Positions 1 through 5,189 of a DNA stretch of 19,354 nt are shown here, in pieces. The stretch spans positions 1 to 19,354 of the forward strand of contig VFZQ01000018.1 of the NCBI GenBank assembly GCA_016871135.1, given 5' to 3'. Each line of letters opens with the position of its first letter. Position 1 is the stretch's first letter. Made by a program: the position numbers and the translations under genes. The notes under the pieces were generated by a model. That model searched no databases. It worked only from the letters and a program-made list of their open reading frames with translations, and had not been told where the DNA came from. This DNA comes from Acidobacteriota bacterium (GTDB lineage: Bacteria > Acidobacteriota > Terriglobia > Bryobacterales > Bryobacteraceae).

Positions 1-1
1 C

Positions 2-121
2 TACCGCGTCGGTAAGCGTCTCAATTGGGACAACGCCAAGCACCAGTTTGATGACGCAGCCGCCAACAAGCTGATTTCGCGCGACTACCGCAAGCCCTAC
101 ATAGTTCCCTCAAAGCCGTAA
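2..121 (+). CDS. Gfo/Idh/MocA-family oxidoreductase, C-terminal fragment
   Basis: Only the last 39 codons and a TAA stop lie in the window; the gene runs off the left edge. The readable tail begins YRVGKRLNWD and ends RDYRKPYIVPSKP. This resembles the C-terminus of Gfo/Idh/MocA-type NAD(P)-dependent sugar or inositol dehydrogenases, where a G-x-x-L-x-W-D segment precedes a final 'SR.YR.PY' stretch; such genes are common in Acidobacteriota and Planctomycetes. The Rossmann domain and catalytic residues are outside the window, so substrate and cofactor cannot be judged. The family call rests on this short tail alone. It is followed directly by an AT-rich inverted repeat and a decayed Fic gene. 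Confidence 0.6.
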   Translation, partial: YRVGKRLNWDNAKHQFDDAAANKLISRDYRKPYIVPSKP

Positions 122-136
122 TGTAATGTTATTCGT

Positions 137-173
137 TTATAGCTACATTACGATTGTTACAATGTAGCTATAA
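137..173. promoter_or_regulatory. Perfect 13-bp inverted repeat, candidate operator of the Fic gene
   Basis: The left arm TTATAGCTACATT (137-149) and right arm AATGTAGCTATAA (161-173) are exact reverse complements around an 11-nt spacer. The element is AT-rich in a G+C-rich neighbourhood. It lies between the stop of the oxidoreductase and the Fic pseudogene. No T-tract follows either arm, which argues against an intrinsic terminator. Further AATGT/ACATT pentamers occur at 125-129 and 187-190. Because Fic proteins of this subfamily carry a C-terminal winged-helix-like region, autoregulation at this palindrome is plausible, but that is inference. Confidence 0.5.
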
Positions 174-193
174 GTCGTTATCCTCACATTACT

Positions 194-936
194 ATGCATC
201 CGGCAGTAGTCAAGGGCCGCCTCGAAAGTGGCTTCTCGATGTGTCTCCGAGTGATCCGCGAGATGCACGCCGTGCTGCTCGAATCCCGCCGCGGTTCGCA
301 ACTTACCAGATGCTCGAATGCCTCGACAACTTCGAAAAGTTCCTGCATGAGGACCGAGCCGACCTGCCCGTCCTGGTCCAAGCCGCCATCGCCCACGTCC
401 AGTTCGAATCGATCCATCCGTTCCTAGACGGCAACGGCGCCATTGGCCGCCTGCCGATCACGCTCTTCCTTTGCACACGCGGCGTTCTCACCGCCCCCCT
501 CCTCTATTTGAGCCTTTACTTCAAGCGCAACCGTTCCCGCTACTACGAGTTATTGCAAAAAGTCCGAGAGGAAGGCGCCTGGGAGGAGTGGGTCCGGTTC
601 TTTCTAACCGGTATAGCCGAATCGGCGGAAGACGCCATCTCGACCGCCAAACGTCTGATGGCTCTGCGCGCGGCCGACAAAGCAAAGGTCGCCGAACTCG
701 GCCGCGCGACGCCAAACGCCATGCGGTTATACGAACTCGTCAGCCACCACCCGATCATCTCGATCCCGTTCGCGTCCAGGAAGTTGGAGCTTTCGCATCA
801 AACCTGCTCGAAGCTTTTTCTGCACTTGGTCGCGATCGGGATCCTCAAAGGCGACGATCGCCAGCGAAGCCGCAACTTCCGTTACACGGCCTTCCTGGAC
901 ATCATCTGCGAAGGGACGGAGCCGATTCGTCCGTAA
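194..936 (+). pseudogene. Fic-family protein, degraded (frameshift and internal deletion)
   Basis: Intact relatives AMPylate proteins through an HPFx(D/E)GNGRxxR loop. Here the coding trace starts in one frame, with the Fic_N-like segment VIREMHAVLLESRRGS (about 251-298). It then continues in another frame from about 310 with MLECLDNFEKFLHED. The residues that normally join these (a 'PGEFR...NWIG...FVPPPP' region of roughly 25-30 residues) are absent in every frame, so a deletion not divisible by three has occurred. Most of the N-terminal Fic_N part also appears lost upstream. The active-site motif reads HPFLDGNGAIGR (415-450), with Ala replacing the first Arg. The C-terminal region (about 721-930) is winged-helix-like. 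A downstream piece could still be translated from ATG 310 but would lack much of the fold. The 3' end overlaps the convergent SET gene by 55 bp. Confidence 0.75.
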
Positions 937-1316
937 CCGCAGTACGCCGGCGTCGTCGACTCACCCAGCGTTCGGTAATCTATCGTCACTTCTTCGCCCT
1001 CTCGAATCGGAGCGAGCGCGAAGTATTCCCAATCGGTGTGACGCGCGTTCGGCCTGTCGGAATGATTCAAGAACCATCCGACATCGACGCAAGTAAAGCT
1101 CCGCGGGCAGTAGTACCCTTTGCCATCGTCACCTTCGACGCCATGAACCTGCAACAATCGTCGAGCCGCTTCCGACGGCGCCTCCGCCAGAAACCGCGTC
1201 TCGCCGTCAAACAACACAAGCCGCGTGCCCGCGTCGATGTCGTGATTCGCGAACACGCCGATACCGTGAATTGCCGAAACTCCGAGCCGAAAAGAAAACT
1301 CGTCCGTCTGTCTCAT
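882..1316 (-). CDS. Small SET-domain protein, last gene of the SET/ATP-grasp operon
   Basis: A 144-residue protein that is almost entirely one SET domain. SET domains use S-adenosylmethionine to methylate lysine side chains. Visible motifs are HGIGVFA (17-23, the N-terminal GxG loop), NHSDRPN (84-90, AdoMet-binding and pseudoknot motif) and GEEVTIDY (107-114, catalytic Tyr114). The post-SET CxCx4C zinc cluster and the Cys of 'NHSC' are absent, as in many minimal bacterial SET proteins. The ATG lies 3 nt after the stop of the ATP-grasp-SET-SET gene, so it is very likely co-transcribed and translationally coupled. The last 55 bp overlap the convergent Fic pseudogene. The methylation target is unknown. 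The family call is firm; activity is inferred from retained motifs. Confidence 0.88.
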   Translation of the reverse strand: MRQTDEFSFRLGVSAIHGIGVFANHDIDAGTRLVLFDGETRFLAEAPSEAARRLLQVHGVEGDDGKGYYCPRSFTCVDVGWFLNHSDRPNARHTDWEYFALAPIREGEEVTIDYRTLGESTTPAYCGYGRIGSVPSQMMSRKAV

Positions 1317-1319
1317 GCC

Positions 1320-3239
1320 CTACGCCAACACCCGCGCCGCCAACTTTCCGCGGATCACCGACGAGACCGTGTATCGCGCGAGCACCCCCTCCGGCATTGC
1401 CGACGCCCCCGAAATACTACCCAGGCAACCGACCTCACCGCACTGGCAATGAAACACATCCGCCATCTCCCACTCGGTCGCCGGATAGAAGAACCGCAGC
1501 TCGTCTCCTGGTTCGATATCGCGCAACGCCCGCAACTCGCCCGCGTCCACTTCAAACGAAACGTTCGGTTTGCAGGAGTGATTGACGTAACGAAGCTCGA
1601 ACGGTTGTGGCTCCGCATGTTCCTCGGCGCCGCACTGCACCGTCCATTTGCTCGGGCTCGAACTCCGCTTCGCCCATGTCAGCGGACTCACCGTATCGCC
1701 TGCCTTCCAAGCGCGCCGCGCTACCAATCCCAGACCGAACGTGTTCTGCACAATCTCCCATGGGGGACGCCAACCCGGCGCGGTATTGTTCCACGCCAAC
1801 CGGACAAACTCCGAAACGTGCTCGCCATACCGCTCGCGAATTTCAGGCAGCAGATGATCGCTGCCGGTGATCACGCGCCGGCACTCGGGGGCTCCGCAGC
1901 GGCATTCGAAGGACGCCATCGCCGGGCCGCAAAATGTTGCGTAATCGGCCGACAACTCCTCATCCGGACGAATCACACGCCGCGCGACGAGATCCAGCCC
2001 TTCAAGCCACGTGTTCGGATTGCACGAATGATTCAATGGTCGCCAGTCCTCGGGCTTGTCGCTCCACAAAACATGCAGTTCGCTGGTCAGCGGCCATGCG
2101 TACTGTTCAAACCACCGCCGTTTCATGCCGCGCCAATTCCGCTCCACCTGATGCCGCGAAGCCAGCACGTGCGACTCCTCTTCATACCGCACCGCGACCT
2201 CACCTTCGGCTATCGTGTGCCTCGCGAACATTCCGAATCCGTGGTCGCGCCGGTGGCGTATCTCCCACGGCCGGATCGCCCGATTGCGCCGCCGCAACGC
2301 GCATCGCAGCAGGTGTTCGACAAATCCGCGATGGCCTGCCGGATCGTTGGCCAGACTGAAGTCCGCGCCATCGAAGTCGGCCTCCGGATAGAACACGGCG
2401 CAGTTGGGACTGATCTCCAACAGGTAGATCTCGCCCGCCGCGTCGACGCGCAAATCGCACCGACCGTAGCCAGTCCCTCCAAGCGCCGCGAACGTCAGCG
2501 CCGACACCTCCCGCAACCGTTCCGCCAACTCTCCGTCGGCAACCATCCGCATGCCGATCTTAGCCTTCCACTTCAAATTGAAATGCTTGAACGTCTCGCC
2601 TTCTGGAAATAGAAACTCGACCGGCGGCAGCGCCCACGCCTCTTCGTTTACATCGCGCGGCTCGGTGACCAGTACCGAATACTCTACGCCTTCAATAAAC
2701 TCTTCAATCAGCGCCGCGCCAAACTCATCGATTGTCCGGGCGACCTCTGCGCGGAGCGTCAACGCCGTGGTCACTCGCGAATTGGGCGAGATGCCCAGAC
2801 TGGAATGCCCGTTTGGGTGTTTCACCAGCATCGGAAAACGCAGGTCGCGCAGCGCTCGCTCGGCGTCGTCGATCTCTCGCGCCATCACATAGGCCGGAAA
2901 CCGCACGCCTACCGAATGACACGCCATCTTCATCGCCTCGCGCGTCGGATCGTAAAACGCGGAACCCGCTCCCGTGAATGCCGCGTTCATCCGTTCCAGT
3001 GCCTGCACTACCTCGATCCCCGGAGCGTCGTCCTCCCACGAACCGTCGCACAGGTTGATGATGACATCGAACCCGCTCCGAACAATTCCGGCCACTTGCC
3101 GCACCGCTGTCGTCTTCTGGATCTGAAAATTTTCGAACTCATGCTCACCCAGAAAGGGCGCTAGATCGCACTGCGAATCGTAGGGAACGAACGGCAGAGT
3201 CGAGTCGGCGTAGTGTGGATGAAGGATCGCGATTTTCAT
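1320..3239 (-). CDS. ATP-grasp ligase fused to two SET domains (ATP-grasp-SET-SET)
   Basis: A 639-residue three-domain fusion. Residues 1-315 form a D-Ala-D-Ala-ligase-like ATP-grasp: Lys140 with the loop HPNGHSSLGI (141-150), EEFIEGVEYSVLV (179-191), and GRCDLR...LLEISPN (259-279). The position that is Asn in the usual Mg-binding E-x-N pair is Ser277 here. SET1 (about 326-460) has HGFGMFA (333-339), NHSCNPN (403-409), EELSADY (427-433) and post-SET CRCGAPEC (446-453). SET2 (about 493-610) has FGLGLVA (501-507), NHSCKPN (553-559), DELRFFY (579-585) and CQCGEVGC (598-605). Both SETs therefore keep the AdoMet, Tyr and zinc motifs. ATP-grasp enzymes join a carboxylate to an amine or similar nucleophile through an acyl phosphate; SETs methylate lysine. 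The ATG directly follows the upstream stop (TAA-ATG, no gap). The gene is a paralogue of the preceding one, with an extra SET. No signal peptide, so cytosolic. Substrate unknown. Confidence 0.9.
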   Translation of the reverse strand: MKIAILHPHYADSTLPFVPYDSQCDLAPFLGEHEFENFQIQKTTAVRQVAGIVRSGFDVIINLCDGSWEDDAPGIEVVQALERMNAAFTGAGSAFYDPTREAMKMACHSVGVRFPAYVMAREIDDAERALRDLRFPMLVKHPNGHSSLGISPNSRVTTALTLRAEVARTIDEFGAALIEEFIEGVEYSVLVTEPRDVNEEAWALPPVEFLFPEGETFKHFNLKWKAKIGMRMVADGELAERLREVSALTFAALGGTGYGRCDLRVDAAGEIYLLEISPNCAVFYPEADFDGADFSLANDPAGHRGFVEHLLRCALRRRNRAIRPWEIRHRRDHGFGMFARHTIAEGEVAVRYEEESHVLASRHQVERNWRGMKRRWFEQYAWPLTSELHVLWSDKPEDWRPLNHSCNPNTWLEGLDLVARRVIRPDEELSADYATFCGPAMASFECRCGAPECRRVITGSDHLLPEIRERYGEHVSEFVRLAWNNTAPGWRPPWEIVQNTFGLGLVARRAWKAGDTVSPLTWAKRSSSPSKWTVQCGAEEHAEPQPFELRYVNHSCKPNVSFEVDAGELRALRDIEPGDELRFFYPATEWEMADVFHCQCGEVGCLGSISGASAMPEGVLARYTVSSVIRGKLAARVLA

Positions 3240-4490
3240 TTACGGAATAAACTTGCGGCAAGCTGACGCGCCGCACCGGCAAACGAACGATTCCCAGAAG
3301 ATGCTTGAGAGTCCCTGATAGTCTACCGTCAGTGGCGTGCCTTTGGCGATGAAAATTTTCGCAATCAAATCGCTCCCTCGCGAAATCAAGTTGGGTTCGC
3401 AGCTATGGTCAATCGGCCGCCATTCCTTATCGCTGTTCGGCGGCCGCATCCGCAACCGCGTTTCATACGCCTCAACAACATCCCCGGCGTGAATGTCGCG
3501 CGCCGCGAACAGCCGGAAGCCGTTCGACCGGTCATGCCGCAACTCGACCTTCGAACATCGCCGCGCCGCGCATCGCAGCAGGTGCTCGAGAAATCCGCGA
3601 TGCCCCGCAGGCTCGTTGGCGAGAATAAAATCGGCGCTCCCGAACAAGCCCTCCGGATAGAAGATCGAACAGTTTGGATTGATCTCGAGAAGATAGATCT
3701 CACCGGCGGCGTTCATCCGCAGATCGCACCGGCCGTAGCCCGTTCCCCCCAATGCCGCGAAAACCCGCGCGGCGGCCTCCGTGAGCGCGGCATCCTCAAC
3801 CGGCGCCGTTTCCATCTGCTGGAACTCTTTCCACTTCAGATCGAAATGTTTGAACGACTCGCCCTCTGGAAAGCGAAACTCCACCGGCGTCAGCGCCCAC
3901 GCAAGCTCGGCGGGCGTCCGTGCTTCCGCAACCAGCACGGTGAACTCGCGCCCTTCGATAAACTCCTCGATCAACGCACCGCCAAACTCCTCGGCCACCC
4001 GCGCGCACTCATTCCGTAATTCCCGCGAATCCGTCACCCGCGACTCACGCGTAATGCCTATGCTCGAATATCCGTTCGGGTGTTTCACAATCATCGGAAA
4101 CCGCAGTTCGGCCAGCGCTCGCTCGACATCGTTGATCGCGTAGTTCGGATACAACACTCCCGCCGCGCGGCACGCCATCTTCATCGCCTCGCGCGAGGGA
4201 TCGTAGAACGCCGAGCCCGCGCCCGTGAACGGGACGTTCAACCGCTCCAGCGCCTGTACCACTTCAACGCCCGCGCGATCTTCGTCCCACGCACCGTCGC
4301 AGAGATTGACGATGGCGTCGAAGCCTTGGCGCGCGATCTCGGCCACCTGTCGCACGGCGGTCGCTTTCTTAATTTCGAAATGCGCCCACTTGTGCGAAGG
4401 CAAATAGCGCGCCGGATCCGGGCGCGGATCGAGATCCTTGAATGGAACGTCGGAGCCCTCGAAGGACGAAGTCAAAACAGCGATTTTCAT
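3240..4490 (-). CDS. ATP-grasp ligase fused to a SET domain (ATP-grasp-SET)
   Basis: A 416-residue fusion. The ATP-grasp half (1-310) resembles D-Ala-D-Ala ligase and keeps its key residues: Lys136 with HPNGYSSIGI (137-146), EEFIEGREFTVLV (175-187), Arg254, Asp256 and the metal pair Glu269/Asn271 in LLEINPN. The SET half (about 317-416) has NGFRLFA (323-329, second Gly of GxG replaced by Arg), DHSCEPN (361-367, Asn of NHSC replaced by Asp), PLTVDY (386-391) and post-SET CRCGASAC (404-411). So the ligase looks active, while the SET deviates at two AdoMet-loop positions. The reading frame extends 14 codons further upstream, but ATG 4490 is chosen because MKIAVL matches the start of the paralogue (MKIAIL) and clears the upstream stop by 7 nt. 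Likely partner of the neighbouring SET proteins on one substrate, which is inference. Confidence 0.9.
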   Translation of the reverse strand: MKIAVLTSSFEGSDVPFKDLDPRPDPARYLPSHKWAHFEIKKATAVRQVAEIARQGFDAIVNLCDGAWDEDRAGVEVVQALERLNVPFTGAGSAFYDPSREAMKMACRAAGVLYPNYAINDVERALAELRFPMIVKHPNGYSSIGITRESRVTDSRELRNECARVAEEFGGALIEEFIEGREFTVLVAEARTPAELAWALTPVEFRFPEGESFKHFDLKWKEFQQMETAPVEDAALTEAAARVFAALGGTGYGRCDLRMNAAGEIYLLEINPNCSIFYPEGLFGSADFILANEPAGHRGFLEHLLRCAARRCSKVELRHDRSNGFRLFAARDIHAGDVVEAYETRLRMRPPNSDKEWRPIDHSCEPNLISRGSDLIAKIFIAKGTPLTVDYQGLSSIFWESFVCRCGASACRKFIP

Positions 4491-4497
4491 CTGCGCG

Positions 4498-4869
4498 TCA
4501 ACCACCGAGTTTCGCGCCCGCCAACGCATCAAACTCGAAGTAGTTGCAGGTCAGTTCCTCACCCGCCGCGATATCGCGTGCAGCGACGTTGGAGCCGTCG
4601 TCGATCTCGATCACGTTAGGATCGGCGGAGTGATTCATGTGCCGCGCGTGATCGCCGCAAAGCACGATCGCGCCGTCGAGCGCGTATCCATATACCTTCA
4701 AAAACTCGCGCGTTGTGTGCGGCAGTGAATCTAATGCGGATGCCTCAACGACAACGTCGAGGCCCTCGTCAAACCGCCAAACCACCTCGCCCCGCGCGAT
4801 CGCGCGCGCAGAGAAACAGCCAAGGCCGTGTAATGGACTCGAACGCAGTTCTGTCTTGACGCGAAGCAA
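4498..4869 (-). CDS. Minimal SET-domain protein
   Basis: A 123-residue protein covering one SET domain. HGLGCFSA (14-21) is the N-terminal GxG loop. MNHSADPN (78-85) is the AdoMet/pseudoknot motif, with Ala in place of the zinc-binding Cys. GEELTCNY (103-110) carries the expected catalytic Tyr110. No post-SET cysteines follow. The start is TTG at 4869: the open frame further upstream contains no ATG or GTG before the preceding gene, and a weak purine-rich stretch (AAGATGGG) precedes it. It begins 20 nt after the small exported protein and ends 7 nt before the ATP-grasp-SET gene, so it sits inside the operon. Likely a cytosolic lysine methyltransferase-type protein; target unknown. Confidence 0.85.
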   Translation of the reverse strand: MLRVKTELRSSPLHGLGCFSARAIARGEVVWRFDEGLDVVVEASALDSLPHTTREFLKVYGYALDGAIVLCGDHARHMNHSADPNVIEIDDGSNVAARDIAAGEELTCNYFEFDALAGAKLGG

Positions 4870-4889
4870 GGCCCATCTTAACGCGACTA

Positions 4890-5189
4890 CTAAAACGCGC
4901 CAAGTTTTTCGCCGGCCACCAGCACCGCATACGCTCCGATGATCCGCGCCTGACGCGGCACCGAGGACTCCTGCGCCTCCGTGTTTAAGCGCAACAAAGC
5001 CAGGCTATATTCGCCGCGCTTTATCATCGGCACCGCTTGCTCCACGGCCGTCGAGCGCGTCTCAAACCCGCCTATCCGCTCAGCTGTCGTTTCGATCGCG
5101 CACGCCGCCGGGCACCGCGATGCAGTTCCACCGAGCAGCACGAGGCCGGCCACGATGCCAGCCAATCCGTTTCTCATGCTTGCCTTCAT
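4890..5189 (-). CDS. Small exported protein of unknown function
   Basis: A 99-residue protein that I do not recognise. MKASMRNGLAGIVAGLVLLGGTASRC is, in effect, a short basic N-region followed by a hydrophobic stretch (about residues 9-24), consistent with a signal peptide. The following 'ASRC' is a poor lipobox because Arg precedes Cys, so a soluble periplasmic protein is more likely than a lipoprotein. The mature part contains one helical TPR-half-like stretch (AVPMIKRGEYSLALLRLNTE). The ATG overlaps the stop of the flavoprotein-polyferredoxin gene in an ATGA arrangement, which makes translational coupling very likely and fixes the start. It lies 20 nt before the first SET gene. It might be an accessory of the membrane redox protein or a substrate of the operon; neither can be shown from sequence. 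Confidence 0.65.
   Translation of the reverse strand: MKASMRNGLAGIVAGLVLLGGTASRCPAACAIETTAERIGGFETRSTAVEQAVPMIKRGEYSLALLRLNTEAQESSVPRQARIIGAYAVLVAGEKLGAF

Noticed and set aside
137..173. The 13-bp inverted repeat read as a transcription terminator for the upstream oxidoreductase.
   Set aside because: The stem is AT-rich and no T-run follows on either strand, so an operator is a better reading.
471..2612. A 713-codon open frame on the + strand opposite the ATP-grasp-SET-SET gene.
   Set aside because: It is an antisense shadow of a clearly conserved gene in high-G+C DNA. The translation is Arg/Pro-rich, has no recognisable domain, and also runs through the Fic and small SET genes.
3405..4019. 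A 204-codon + strand open frame opposite the ATP-grasp-SET gene, plus similar + strand frames at 4080-4619 and 6383-6832.
   Set aside because: Low-complexity basic translations without motifs, fully antisense to genes with strong domain evidence.
3240..4490. Calling the ATP-grasp domains true D-alanine-D-alanine ligases of cell-wall synthesis.
   Set aside because: They match the fold motifs, but fusion to SET domains, tandem duplication and the Ser substitution in the second copy point to a different substrate.
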